Positions 33,959 through 42,074 of a stretch of DNA of 64,000 nucleotides are shown here, in pieces. Origin of the DNA: Lysinibacillus fusiformis (GTDB lineage: Bacteria > Bacillota > Bacilli > Bacillales_A > Planococcaceae); contig NZ_CP041696.1 of the NCBI RefSeq assembly GCF_007362955.1, forward strand, positions 1,426,001 through 1,490,000. Direction: 5' to 3'. A program made the translations under genes and the position numbers. Each line of letters starts with the position of its first letter. The stretch's first letter is position 1. The notes under the pieces are model-generated. The model was not told the DNA's origin and made no database searches. It was given only the letters and a program-made list of their open reading frames with translations.

Positions 33959-35524
33959 ATGGCAATATTAACAGTTGAAAACTTAGGTCATTCATTCGGT
34001 GACCGCACACTTTTTAAAGACGTATCCTTTCGTTTAGTAGAGGGCGATCATATTGGACTGGTTGGTGCAAATGGTGTTGGTAAATCTACGCTAATGGGCA
34101 TCGTTACGGGCCAAACAATTCACGATACAGGAAAAGTTGAATGGCTACCTGGTACACATTACGGCTATTTAGATCAACATACTGTGCTAACAGCTGGGCG
34201 TACAATGCGCGATGTCTTACGTGACGCTTTCCTCCCTCTCTACAAAAAGGAAGAAGAGCTCAATGACATTACTGGTAAAATGGCTGAAGCAACACCTGAA
34301 GAATTAGAATTATTATTAGAGCAAATGGCTGAGGTACAAGATGCACTAGATGCAGGAGACTTTTATACACTAGATATGAAAATCGAAGAAGTCGCACGTG
34401 GTTTAGGTCTTGATGCGATTGGCTTAGAGCGTGATGTTGCTGCCCTTTCTGGTGGTCAGCGTACAAAGGTGTTATTGGCAAAGCTTTTGCTTGAAAAGCC
34501 GAAAGTATTATTACTTGATGAGCCGACCAACTACCTTGACGAAGAGCATATTACGTGGCTGAAAAACTATTTAAAGAACTACCCGCATGCTTTCCTATTG
34601 ATTTCGCATGATACAGAATTTATGAACGACACCGTGGATGTAATCTTCCAATTGGAATTTTCTAAGTTAACTCGCTATACAGCAACTTACGAAAAGTTTA
34701 TAGAGCTTGCTGAAATTAACAAACGTCAACATATTGATGCATATGAAAAGCAGCAGGAATTCATTAAAAAGCAAGAGGACTTTATAGCAAAAAACAAAGC
34801 CCGTTACTCTACAACTGGTCGTGCAAAATCTCGCGCAAAGCAGCTTGATCGTTTAGAACGAATTGACCGTCCTGAAACAGCAGTGAAGCCTGAATTTGGC
34901 TTTAAAGAAGCTCGCACGCCGAGTCGTTATGTTGTGGAAGCCGAAAATTTAGTTATTGGTTACGATAAAGACAAGCCGTTACTACCTCCTCTTTCATTTA
35001 TGATTGAGCGCGGAGAAAAGATCGCTCTAGTAGGCATGAACGGTGTTGGTAAATCCACATTACTAAAAACAATGCTTGGCAAAATCAATCCACTCGATGG
35101 CAAAGTGATCCGTGGTGATTATTTAGCCCCTTCTTACTTTGAACAAGAAGTAAAAGCCGATAAAATAACACCAATTGATGATGTGTGGAACGCCTTCCCT
35201 TCAATGGAGCAAGCCCAAGTTCGTGCCGCTCTTGCGCGTGCAGGGTTGAAAACCGATCATATTACACGACCACTCAATTCTTTATCAGGGGGTGAGCAAG
35301 CTAAAGTTCGACTTTGTAAACTGATGATGGAAGAAGCGAACTGGCTATTATTTGACGAACCTACCAACCACTTAGATGTTGATGCTAAAGAAGAATTAAA
35401 ACGTGCTATGAAAGAATTTAAAGGTACAATCGTGCTGGTTAGCCATGAGCCTGAATTCTATGAAGGCTTAGCGACAAAAGTATGGAATGTCCAAGACTGG
35501 TTCACTTCAGGACAACAAAGCTAA
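33959..35524 (+). CDS. yfmM: ABC-F family ATPase (YfmM type)
   Basis: A 521-residue soluble protein with two ATP-binding cassettes and no membrane domain, as in ribosome-associated ABC-F factors. First cassette: 'GANGVGKST' at 36-44, 'LSGGQRTKV' at about 163-171, 'LLLDEPTNYLDEEH' at about 184-197. A charged linker (about 240-310) contains 'ARYSTTGRAKSRAKQLDRL'. Second cassette: 'GMNGVGKST' (about 358-366), 'LSGGEQAKV' and 'FDEPTNHLD'. Length and wording are closest to B. subtilis YfmM. Such proteins act at the ribosomal E site; antibiotic protection by some relatives cannot be inferred here. GGAGG lies 8 nt before the ATG. Confidence 0.9.
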   Translation: MAILTVENLGHSFGDRTLFKDVSFRLVEGDHIGLVGANGVGKSTLMGIVTGQTIHDTGKVEWLPGTHYGYLDQHTVLTAGRTMRDVLRDAFLPLYKKEEELNDITGKMAEATPEELELLLEQMAEVQDALDAGDFYTLDMKIEEVARGLGLDAIGLERDVAALSGGQRTKVLLAKLLLEKPKVLLLDEPTNYLDEEHITWLKNYLKNYPHAFLLISHDTEFMNDTVDVIFQLEFSKLTRYTATYEKFIELAEINKRQHIDAYEKQQEFIKKQEDFIAKNKARYSTTGRAKSRAKQLDRLERIDRPETAVKPEFGFKEARTPSRYVVEAENLVIGYDKDKPLLPPLSFMIERGEKIALVGMNGVGKSTLLKTMLGKINPLDGKVIRGDYLAPSYFEQEVKADKITPIDDVWNAFPSMEQAQVRAALARAGLKTDHITRPLNSLSGGEQAKVRLCKLMMEEANWLLFDEPTNHLDVDAKEELKRAMKEFKGTIVLVSHEPEFYEGLATKVWNVQDWFTSGQQS

Positions 35525-36000
35525 AAACACATCTCGGGACTGTCCCAATAGTCCTTCAAATAATAACAATCGTTTCCTATATGGTAAAAATCCGTTTCGC
35601 TTTCCGCGGGAGTCTACGCTGTTTTTCACCTTACTATTCAAAAACAGCATGCCATGCGCACTGAACTGCACTCCAATTGTTAAACACAAATCTAACAATT
35701 GGGGTGCTTTACTTTTTGGACAGATCCCCTTTTTTACTTAGGAGCTTCTATGAAGAGGAAAAGACCCTTAGACACAGTCCACTATTAGCATAAGCTGCTT
35801 CGCCTCGATAATCTCAAATTTCAAATAAAATTTTGCATGATATTCCCCATCTCAGCATATATACTATTGAAATCTATCATTCTTACATCATTGTAAGTAA
35901 ATTAAACGAAACTTTTCGCTATTCCAAGCGTATAGTTTAGTATAGTTGAAAAAATCTCATTTTCCATTGAATTTTTTTAATTAGCTATTGATTTATATAT
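35525..36000. other. Intergenic region with repeat fragment and terminator
   Basis: This region holds a fragment of a family 1 repeat (about 35585-35620, 'TTTCGCTTTCCGCGGGAG'), the ABC-F terminator and then AT-rich DNA. An 11-codon frame after AGGAG (about 35750) is too short to support. No other gene is visible. Confidence 0.5.
35668..35710 (+). terminator. Probable terminator after the ABC-F gene
   Basis: GCACTCCAATTGTTA pairs with TAACAATTGGGGTGC (one G:U), followed by TTTACTTTTT. It is about 145 nt from the stop codon. Confidence 0.65.
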
Positions 36001-36002
36001 AG

Positions 36003-36047
36003 CTTACTAGTAAGATATATATATAACCTATTAAACTTACTAATAAG
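36003..36047. promoter_or_regulatory. Twin palindromic operators for a MarR regulator
   Basis: CTTACTAGTAAG (36003-36014) is a perfect 12-bp palindrome. CTTACTAATAAG (36036-36047) repeats it with one change. The centres are 33 bp apart, about three helical turns, so two dimers would bind the same face. They lie 45-90 nt before the Spx-like gene and its linked MarR gene. MarR-family proteins bind short AT-rich palindromes of this type. Binding by the neighbouring regulator is inferred. Confidence 0.7.
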
Positions 36048-36091
36048 ATATTCATAAAATATAATCTAAAAAAGAAAGCGGGGAATGAAGA

Positions 36092-36496
36092 ATGACAGTT
36101 ACAATTTACTCACAAGCGAGCTGTTCTTCATCCAGAAAAGCATTAAAATGGCTAAAAGATCACAATATCGAATATAAAGAAAAACGTATTACTTCACATC
36201 CACTTACGCTTGCAGAATTTAAAGAAATTTTAAGCATGACAGAAGATGGAACTGATGAAATTATTGCAACAAATTCAAATGATTTCAAAAATCTAAACAT
36301 TGATATCGATCAACTATCTATCCAAGAATTATATGCAATTATTCAGGCCCATCCTAGAATGTTGCGTAGTCCAATTCTTATTGATGAAAAACGTATTCAA
36401 GTTGGGTACAATGAAATGGACATCCGTCGTTTTATTCCACGCAAAGTACGTGCTTACGAATTAAATGCGATGACAAGATTGGCCCAAGAAAGTTAA
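36092..36496 (+). CDS. Spx-family regulator lacking the second redox cysteine
   Basis: A 134-residue ArsC-fold protein clearly of the Spx group: 'ILSMTEDGTDEIIATNSNDF', 'ILIDEKRIQVGYNEMDIRRF' and 'PRKVRAYELNAMTRLAQ' all match Spx. Spx binds the alpha C-terminal domain of RNA polymerase and redirects transcription during disulfide stress. Canonical Spx senses oxidation through a CxxC pair; here the motif is Cys11-Ser-Ser-Ser14, so only the first cysteine remains and the disulfide switch cannot form. It therefore probably acts as a redox-blind or differently controlled paralogue. It is followed 22 nt later by a MarR gene and preceded by twin palindromes, which suggests control at transcription. 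AAAGCGGGGAATG is the ribosome region. Confidence 0.88.
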   Translation: MTVTIYSQASCSSSRKALKWLKDHNIEYKEKRITSHPLTLAEFKEILSMTEDGTDEIIATNSNDFKNLNIDIDQLSIQELYAIIQAHPRMLRSPILIDEKRIQVGYNEMDIRRFIPRKVRAYELNAMTRLAQES

Positions 36497-36518
36497 AACA
36501 GTTTTGGAGATGACCTAT

Positions 36519-36965
36519 ATGGATCAAGAAAAACAAAAAGCCATTTCCTCGTTGTTTGAAGTTGTCTCTTCCATCGAGCGAAAATGGGCAAACGAGTGGA
36601 ACAATCATAATGTACTCGGCTTTTCAAAAACCCATATTTTAATTTTAGACTATTTATCGCAGGAGGGACCTAAGCGCCCTTCTGCTATTGCAGATCGATT
36701 AAAAGTAACAACAGGCGGCGTTACAGTTTTAACGACTAAGCTTATCAATGCTGGCTTTATCGAAAAAACACAGCATGCGACAGATCGTCGAGCTTCTCAG
36801 TTAGAAATCACTTCCGAAGGTGAAGATATTTTAGAAGAATCACGTCAACAAGTCAGCGCAATCATCAACAATATGTTTGGAATGCTTTCAGCCGAAGAGG
36901 TACAAACTCTACGTAATATTTTCGCAAAATGCTTGCTCGAAGTGGATATCAATCGTCATGATTAA
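36519..36965 (+). CDS. MarR-family transcriptional regulator
   Basis: A 148-residue winged-helix regulator. The recognition region 'SAIADRLKVTTGGVTVLTTK' and the wing 'EKTQHATDRRASQLEITSEG' (with the conserved D-R-R) are typical of MarR. Cysteine occurs only near the C-terminus ('AKCLLEVDI'). The start at 36519 has GGAG 9 nt upstream; the longer frame would begin with a TTG inside that site. It is cotranscribed with the Spx-like gene and is the likely binder of the palindromes at 36003-36047. The inducer is unknown. A strong terminator follows. Confidence 0.9.
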   Translation: MDQEKQKAISSLFEVVSSIERKWANEWNNHNVLGFSKTHILILDYLSQEGPKRPSAIADRLKVTTGGVTVLTTKLINAGFIEKTQHATDRRASQLEITSEGEDILEESRQQVSAIINNMFGMLSAEEVQTLRNIFAKCLLEVDINRHD

Positions 36966-36991
36966 ATCGCTGTACTATTTTTTACAACACG

Positions 36992-37038
36992 AAAAAAGGA
37001 TGCACTGCAAATAATCGTTTGCAATGCACCCTTTTTTT
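36992..37038 (+). terminator. Terminator of the spx-marR unit
   Basis: GGATGCACTGCAAA pairs with TTTGCAATGCACCC and is followed by seven T. From here to 37287 I see only AT-rich DNA, including a partial family 2 repeat at about 37100-37150. Confidence 0.85.
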
Positions 37039-37287
37039 GATTAACCGCAAACATACTTCTGTCTAAGTAATACTATATGTGCTGCCAATCATTTTATCTT
37101 CATTCAGTCCGACTCCCACCACTACGGATGGTGAGTTGAACGAAATTATAGCTTTTTTAGTGTGCGCCCTCGCATCCACTTAACTATTTTCTACACGATA
37201 GCACAGTACACCTGCAAATCGACCTGCCCCTTGCAGAACTAAGCACAATACGAAACCCAGACATCATTATACCTCAGCGCCTTTACT

Positions 37288-37836
37288 TTATGCTGGTAGC
37301 ACAGCCTCCACTATTGATACGTCTGCCATTAGCATTTCTTTCAAACGCGCTTTCGCACGGAATAAACGCGATTTCACTGTCCCAATCGATACCTTCATTA
37401 TTGTAGATATTTCAGCAAGTGAGTATTGGTCTATGTAGAAATACCACAAAGTTTTTTGATAAATCGTATCTAATTGACCCATTTTATCCTGCACTAGTTT
37501 TGTTACAATGTCTTTCTCAATTTTTTCTTCAGTAGAAATCTCATTATTAGGAACCAAATCTAGGATTGGAACGTCTAATGTTTCAGGTTGATTCATCATG
37601 TACTTACTACGTCGTACTTTTTTACGATAGCGATCTCTAAATGTATTCATGGTAATTGTTGTTAGCCAAGCTTTAATATGTTCTACTTCGGCCACGCTAT
37701 CCTCATAGCGTACAACTTTTACCCAAACCTCTTGCATTAAATCTTCCGCTTCAACATTATTGCGAGTGAGCTTTAAGCATAGATGATAAATATAACGATT
37801 AAATTCCTCATATACGCCTTCTAATTTTTCATTCAT
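37288..37836 (-). CDS. ECF-type RNA polymerase sigma factor
   Basis: A 182-residue group 4 sigma factor. Region 2: 'FNRYIYHLCLKLTRNNVEAEDLMQEVWVKV' split over residues 12-41, then 'WLTTITMNTFRDRYRKK' (region 2.4). Region 4: 'LDTIYQKTLWYFYIDQYSLA', then 'EISTIMKVSIGTVKSRLFRA' (helix-turn-helix). A negatively charged linker joins them. Most such factors are held by a membrane anti-sigma factor encoded next door; none is visible on either side. AGGAGG lies before the ATG. Upstream there are TGAAA...CGAT pairs that could be a self-recognised promoter, but this is weak. The target genes are unknown. Confidence 0.92.
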   Translation of the reverse strand: MNEKLEGVYEEFNRYIYHLCLKLTRNNVEAEDLMQEVWVKVVRYEDSVAEVEHIKAWLTTITMNTFRDRYRKKVRRSKYMMNQPETLDVPILDLVPNNEISTEEKIEKDIVTKLVQDKMGQLDTIYQKTLWYFYIDQYSLAEISTIMKVSIGTVKSRLFRAKARLKEMLMADVSIVEAVLPA

Positions 37837-38253
37837 TGTGTATTCCTCCGCTTCTTGTTCTTGCTTCTATACACATTCTCGCAAAATAATGTATTACACT
37901 CTATCGTATTTGCTTTCAATTTCATTACAATCGTGTAAGCTTAATTGCTTTCACTTGTAATATTCGTAAAAAATGTTTTTCTACTATACTACCCTACCCT
38001 TCTACCAACAGGAGAAACTACTAATACTACGGTTTCTTCTATTTAATGCTTTTTGTATAAAAAATGCATGAATATAATAAACTATATAGGGCATTGCTGT
38101 TTCAATTGGAATCGGTAATTGCATTTGTAGCACCTTGACTTTGTACGTAAAAAACGTGTAAACTGAAGGTGTAATGAGATTCTAACTACTCGGGAAGAAT
38201 CTCCAAACGGTTTAGCGGCTAGGTGGCTCCTAGTTGCATTTTGTTTTGCCTTA
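37837..38253. other. Intergenic region with decayed copy of a micro-ORF motif
   Basis: At about 38170-38205 the block 'ACTACTCGGGAAGAATCTCC' is followed by 'AAACGGTTTA'. It repeats the one at 38430-38457 inside the micro-ORF pair ('CTACTCGGGAAAGGTTCTCC', then 'AAACGGTTCA'). Around it GAGATTCT / AGAATCTC and CTAGG / CCTAG make small stems. A minus-strand frame (38082-38276) has no ribosome site. It may be a decayed paralogue of the micro-ORFs or a structured RNA. Confidence 0.4.
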
Positions 38254-38304
38254 AAATGTAAAACACCGCCCTTCATGGCTAGTGAAGGACGGTGTTTTAC
38301 ATTT
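38254..38304. terminator. Strong bidirectional terminator
   Basis: AAATGTAAAACACCG pairs with CGGTGTTTTACATTT, extended by a further CTTCA/TGAAG, with T8 on the plus side. It lies 8 nt after the stop codon of the micro-ORF at 38312. Confidence 0.85.
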
Positions 38305-38311
38305 TTTTTAG

Positions 38312-38458
38312 CTAAAGCATACGAATAATTCGATATAGCGTATCTGCTGCACGAAATAAATCCGTGGCAATTCTAAAGATGGCTAGTCTTTGAGTGCGAC
38401 GCTTTTCCGCATTGGCTTTTACTCTTTCTACTCGGGAAAGGTTCTCCAAACGGTTCAC
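38312..38458 (-). CDS. Small basic helical protein (48 residues)
   Basis: A minus-strand frame starting GTG at 38458, with AAAGGGGG 5 nt upstream, one of the better ribosome sites in the window. The product is strongly basic and amphipathic ('NRLENLSRVERVKANAEKRR', 'AIFRIATDLFRAADTLYRII'). Its start overlaps the stop of a 26-codon frame (GTGA, 38455-38458), so the two look translationally coupled. A strong terminator follows. I do not recognise a family. A partly matching block lies about 260 nt away (38170-38205). It could be a small nucleic-acid- or membrane-binding peptide, or one half of a toxin-like pair. Confidence 0.5.
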   Translation of the reverse strand: MNRLENLSRVERVKANAEKRRTQRLAIFRIATDLFRAADTLYRIIRML

Positions 38459-38535
38459 CCCCTTTCGAGCGTAACCGTGTCACGCTTGGAGGCTAAAAGT
38501 ATGCAGACGGACATGCCGACCGCAAGAATAATCAT
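38455..38535 (-). CDS. Micro-ORF with membrane-like N-terminus (26 residues)
   Basis: ATG at 38535 opens a 26-codon frame whose first 15 residues are hydrophobic ('MIILAVGMSVCILLASKR') and whose tail 'DTVTLERG' is polar. Its end encodes the ribosome site of the next frame and overlaps it by four bases. Its own ribosome site is poor. It may be a leader peptide controlling the downstream frame or a tiny membrane peptide like type I toxins. Coding is not proven. Confidence 0.35.
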   Translation of the reverse strand: MIILAVGMSVCILLASKRDTVTLERG

Positions 38536-38770
38536 ATCACGATTTTTTTGCTGGAATGCTCAATATTTTAAATATTAGGAAATAAGATACAGCATTTAAG
38601 CTATTCCCCCACACACATTTTCCATTGTATAGAAAGCTATTTGTTATAATTTCTGTAGAAACGGAATAAACTCCAGCTGTGCTTTCAAAAGATGTACAAG
38701 TTTTAACCCCTACAATCTTAAATCTTTAATATCATAAAAGTAATGGAATAGTCTGTTTGGAGGAATGTAT

Positions 38771-40255
38771 ATGAAGGTCACTGGTACTAAAAGTGGTAAT
38801 TTCGATTTTAAAGAAATCGATACAGGCACACAAATTAATCATAATAAAACATTAACAAATGTTGATACAGATAATTTAAAGAACGTAAATTTAAAACTGT
38901 TTCCTGTTGTAAATGACTTTGAAATATTACTAACTAAGAAAAGTTTCAAGGGCAAGGGTAAACGCATCTATTTTTATAGTGCGAGTAGAAATGAGCAGTT
39001 AACTTTAATTCCTTGGTGGAACGATGCGGAAACCTTTTTAAAAGAATGGAATAAATGGGATATACCAACTGGAACCATTGACGAACCATTTTTCGATCTT
39101 AAGGAAGGTGGAAGAATTAATATTTTTGAACATAAAGGATTTATTTATATCTTGGAAAGCAGTGAATATAAATGTGAAAATAATATAATTAATACCTGGT
39201 ATAAAATTCCTAGAGAAGTATATTTCAATGAATGGAAAAAATTATTAAAAAAGTTTGTAGGAAAGGGTATTAAGGTAATTGGTACGAAAAGTGGCGAATT
39301 CAGCTTTAAAGGGATCGATACATCTATTAATCATCATGAAACATTAACAAATATAAATGTAAATAATTTAAAGGACTTGAACTTGGAGCTTTTTCCTATT
39401 GTAAAGGATCTTGAAGTACTAATTTCTAAAAAAAAATTGAAACGTAGGGGTAAGCATATTTCATTATACAGCGCGAGTAGAAATGAGCAGTTAGCTACGT
39501 TTCATCGCTGGGACTGTGCTGAAGTCTTCTTAAAAGATTGGAGTAGTAGTAATATACCAACTGGAACCATTGATGAACCATTTTCCGATTTTGCGGAAGG
39601 TTGGCAAATGATTGTTTTTGAAGATAAGGGGTTTATTTATGTCTTAGAGGGTGAACGTGAAAGTAATATCATGCGCACTTGGTATCGAACGCCTAAAGAG
39701 GTATATTTCAATGAATGGCGTAAATTACTTAAAAGGTATAAGAGAAAGAATGAGCATATCAAGGTAATTGGCACTAAAAGTGGTGAATTTGATTTTAAAA
39801 GGGAAGATATATTTACAGATTCGCTTATTAATAATAATGAAACATTAACAAATGTTGTTATTGATAATTTAAAGAACTTGAATTTAGAATTGTTTCCTGT
39901 TGTAAACGACTTCGAACTCCTAATCACTAAGAAACGTGTGAAATTCTATAGTGAATTTGTATATTTTTATAGTAGGAGCAAAAATGAGAATTTAACTACA
40001 TTTGAATGTTGGAAGAATGCTAAAACTTTCTTGAAAGATCTCAAAAAAAAGGATATACCAACTGGTACAATTGACAAACCATTTTCAGATATTGACCAAG
40101 GTTGGCAAATTATTATTTTTGAAGAAAATGGGTTTATTTATGTCTTACAAGGTGGTGAATTTGACCATGAAAATAATACAATTCACACCTGGTATCGAAC
40201 TTCTAAAGAGGCATATTTCAATGCGTGGGGAAATTTGCTTAATAAATTTAAATGA
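38771..40255 (+). CDS. Uncharacterised protein of three ~165-residue tandem repeats
   Basis: A 494-residue, lysine-rich soluble protein made of three homologous units starting at about residues 1, 167 and 330 (DNA 38771, 39269, 39758). Each unit has the same order of blocks: 'KVIGTKSGEF-F', 'ETLTN--V-NLK-LNLELFP', a basic hairpin followed by 'YSASRNEQL', 'IPTGTIDEPF-D---GW', 'FE-KGFIYVL' and 'TWYRTPKEVYFNEW-KLL'. There is no signal peptide, membrane segment or known catalytic motif. GGAGG 7 nt upstream favours the ATG at 38771 over 38765. The gene is AT-richer than its neighbours and lies between a repeat-rich region and a conserved peptidase gene, so it may be acquired. The function is unknown; immunity-type or binding repeats are possible. 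Confidence 0.85.
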   Translation: MKVTGTKSGNFDFKEIDTGTQINHNKTLTNVDTDNLKNVNLKLFPVVNDFEILLTKKSFKGKGKRIYFYSASRNEQLTLIPWWNDAETFLKEWNKWDIPTGTIDEPFFDLKEGGRINIFEHKGFIYILESSEYKCENNIINTWYKIPREVYFNEWKKLLKKFVGKGIKVIGTKSGEFSFKGIDTSINHHETLTNINVNNLKDLNLELFPIVKDLEVLISKKKLKRRGKHISLYSASRNEQLATFHRWDCAEVFLKDWSSSNIPTGTIDEPFSDFAEGWQMIVFEDKGFIYVLEGERESNIMRTWYRTPKEVYFNEWRKLLKRYKRKNEHIKVIGTKSGEFDFKREDIFTDSLINNNETLTNVVIDNLKNLNLELFPVVNDFELLITKKRVKFYSEFVYFYSRSKNENLTTFECWKNAKTFLKDLKKKDIPTGTIDKPFSDIDQGWQIIIFEENGFIYVLQGGEFDHENNTIHTWYRTSKEAYFNAWGNLLNKFK

Positions 40256-40396
40256 CAATAGTTATAAAACCATTCTAGTTGATGAAGAGCTATCAATTAG
40301 AGATCTACTTGAAGTGGTTCACTGCTAGAATAGGACTCTCACTTAGCATTATGCTATACTATTTCTATAATCGAAAGAGTAGAAAGAGGGATACTG

Positions 40397-41779
40397 ATGC
40401 CGCATTTACAACAATTAAACGCTTACTTTACTGAACATCGCGAGGCTCATTTACATGAATTAAATGAATTTTTACGTATTCCAAGCATTAGCTCATTATC
40501 AGAACACAAAGGAGATATTCAAGATGCTGCTGAGTGGCTAGCAAATGCCTTCAACAAGCTAAACTTAGAAAACATCTCAATTACCCAAACAGCAGGTCAT
40601 CCTGTTATTTATGCAGATTGGTTACATGCCGAAGGGCAACCCACTATTCTTTTTTATGGTCATTATGATGTGCAGCCTGTAGATCCATTACACTTATGGG
40701 AGAGCGAACCGTTTAATCCTACGATTCGTGACAATAAATTATTCGCACGTGGTGCAAGTGACGATAAAGGCCAAGTATTCATGCACTTAAAAATGATTGA
40801 AGCACTATTTGCTACAACTGGCACTTTGCCCGTAAATGTGAAATTCATTTATGAAGGGGAAGAAGAAATCGGCAGTCCTCATCTCCCTGCCTTTGTAGAA
40901 GAACATAAGGAAAAATTAGCTGCAGATTTAATTTTGATTTCGGATACTGGTCTTTATGGACCTGGAAAGCCTGCTGTGTGCTATGGTTTACGTGGATTAA
41001 CAGGTGTGCAAATTGATGTACGCGGGGCAAAAGGTGATTTACACTCTGGTCTATACGGTGGTGGCGTGCAAAATGCGATTCATGCATTAGCTGAAATTTT
41101 AGCATCCTTCCGCGATGAACATGGCACAATTCAGGTAGAAGGCTTCTACGACAAAGTATTACCGTTATCAGAAGAAGAACGTGAGGCTTACCGTGCACTA
41201 GGCTTCGAGGAACAATCAGTGAAGGAAGAAGTCGGTGTGAAAGAATTGTTCGGGGAAACTGGCTATTCTTACTTAGAGCAAACTTGGGCTCGTCCGACAC
41301 TAGAGGTTAACGGAGTGTTTGGTGGTTTCTCAGGCGAAGGCATTAAAACTGTATTACCTGCTGAGGCTGGCGCTAAAATAACATGCCGCCTTGTACCAAA
41401 TCAAGAGCCAGAAGAAATTGTGGCACTCTTAAAAGCACATATCGAAAAACATAAACCAACTGGTGTTGAAGTAACGATTTCTGAATTCGATAAAGGGCGC
41501 CCTTTCTTAACGCCATTCGACCATCCATTTATTCAAGCGGCCGGATGCTCTTACGAAAAGGTTTATAACGTACCAACTGCTTACACACGAGGTGGTGGTT
41601 CGATTCCTATCGTAGCTGCATTCGATGAAATCTTGGAATTACCTGTCGTGTTAATGGGCTTTGGCTTATCCAGCGAAAACTTCCATGCTCCAAATGAGCA
41701 TTTCCATTTAGAAAACTTCGATAAAGGTCTCCGTGTATTAGGTGACTATTTATATGAAGTAGCTGGTTTACAAAAATAA
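40397..41779 (+). CDS. M20 family dipeptidase
   Basis: A 460-residue zinc peptidase of the M20 (CNDP/carnosinase-like) group that hydrolyses dipeptides. Metal-site motifs are present in order: 'FYGHYDVQPVDP' (about 85-96), 'GASDDKGQ' (about 118-125), 'YEGEEEIGSP' (about 152-161), 'ISDTGLYGPGKPAV' and a C-terminal 'NFHAPNEHF'. The middle dimerisation domain carries 'DLHSGLYGG'. GAGGGATACTG precedes the ATG. It is monocistronic, with a terminator 72 nt after the stop. The exact peptide substrate is unknown. Confidence 0.92.
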   Translation: MPHLQQLNAYFTEHREAHLHELNEFLRIPSISSLSEHKGDIQDAAEWLANAFNKLNLENISITQTAGHPVIYADWLHAEGQPTILFYGHYDVQPVDPLHLWESEPFNPTIRDNKLFARGASDDKGQVFMHLKMIEALFATTGTLPVNVKFIYEGEEEIGSPHLPAFVEEHKEKLAADLILISDTGLYGPGKPAVCYGLRGLTGVQIDVRGAKGDLHSGLYGGGVQNAIHALAEILASFRDEHGTIQVEGFYDKVLPLSEEEREAYRALGFEEQSVKEEVGVKELFGETGYSYLEQTWARPTLEVNGVFGGFSGEGIKTVLPAEAGAKITCRLVPNQEPEEIVALLKAHIEKHKPTGVEVTISEFDKGRPFLTPFDHPFIQAAGCSYEKVYNVPTAYTRGGGSIPIVAAFDEILELPVVLMGFGLSSENFHAPNEHFHLENFDKGLRVLGDYLYEVAGLQK

Positions 41780-41850
41780 AGTATACTTCTCATTGTTTGT
41801 AGGCCTAGAATCTGTTTTTAACACGTTCTAAGACTTAATTAATCGACCCA

Positions 41851-41877
41851 AAAAGCCCCTCCGTGAGAGGGGCTTTC
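41851..41877 (+). terminator. Terminator of the dipeptidase gene
   Basis: AAAGCCCCTC pairs with GAGGGGCTTT around a 5-nt loop, followed by CCTT. Confidence 0.8.
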
Positions 41878-41940
41878 CTTATAAAGAGTTCGGTGTGAAT
41901 CGGAAAGAATGAAAATCTCAGAAAAACGATAAAATTAGTC

Positions 41941-42067
41941 GATCGGCGTGTAGGCGGTGACTCCTTGTGGGACTAGCGAACAGCTTGAGACCCCTCAGGA
42001 GCGTTAGCGACGAGGAGGCTCAAGGTTCGCCCCTAGGAAAGCGTCCGCCGAAACGGAAATCAACGGC
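41941..42067. repeat. Intergenic repeat (family 1, copy R2)
   Basis: It contains 'GGCGGTGACTCCTTGTGGGA', 'CTTGAGACCCCTCAGGAGCG', 'ACGAGGAGGCTCAAGG' and 'GGAAAGCGTCCGCCG'. The outer parts (GGCGG / CCGCC, CTTGAG / CTCAAG) pair to give a long imperfect hairpin. It is the best-preserved copy in the window. Confidence 0.75.
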
Positions 42068-42074
42068 ATCGAAG

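Noticed and set aside
33959-35524. ABC-F protein as an antibiotic resistance determinant
   Set aside because: The sequence resembles the housekeeping YfmM type; resistance cannot be inferred without the interdomain-loop comparison and testing.
35740-35790. 11-codon frame after AGGAGC
   Set aside because: Too short and without any conserved feature to call a leader peptide.
38082-38276. Minus-strand frame of 64 codons
   Set aside because: No ribosome site, its 5' part is the terminator hairpin and its middle is the duplicated motif; treated as repeat or RNA structure.
40071-40328. Plus-strand frame of 85 codons overlapping the end of the triple-repeat gene
   Set aside because: Most of it is antiphase to the clear repeat gene. 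Its tail ('ILVDEELSIRDLLEVVHC') looks protein-like, but without a start or a family match it may be chance or a remnant.
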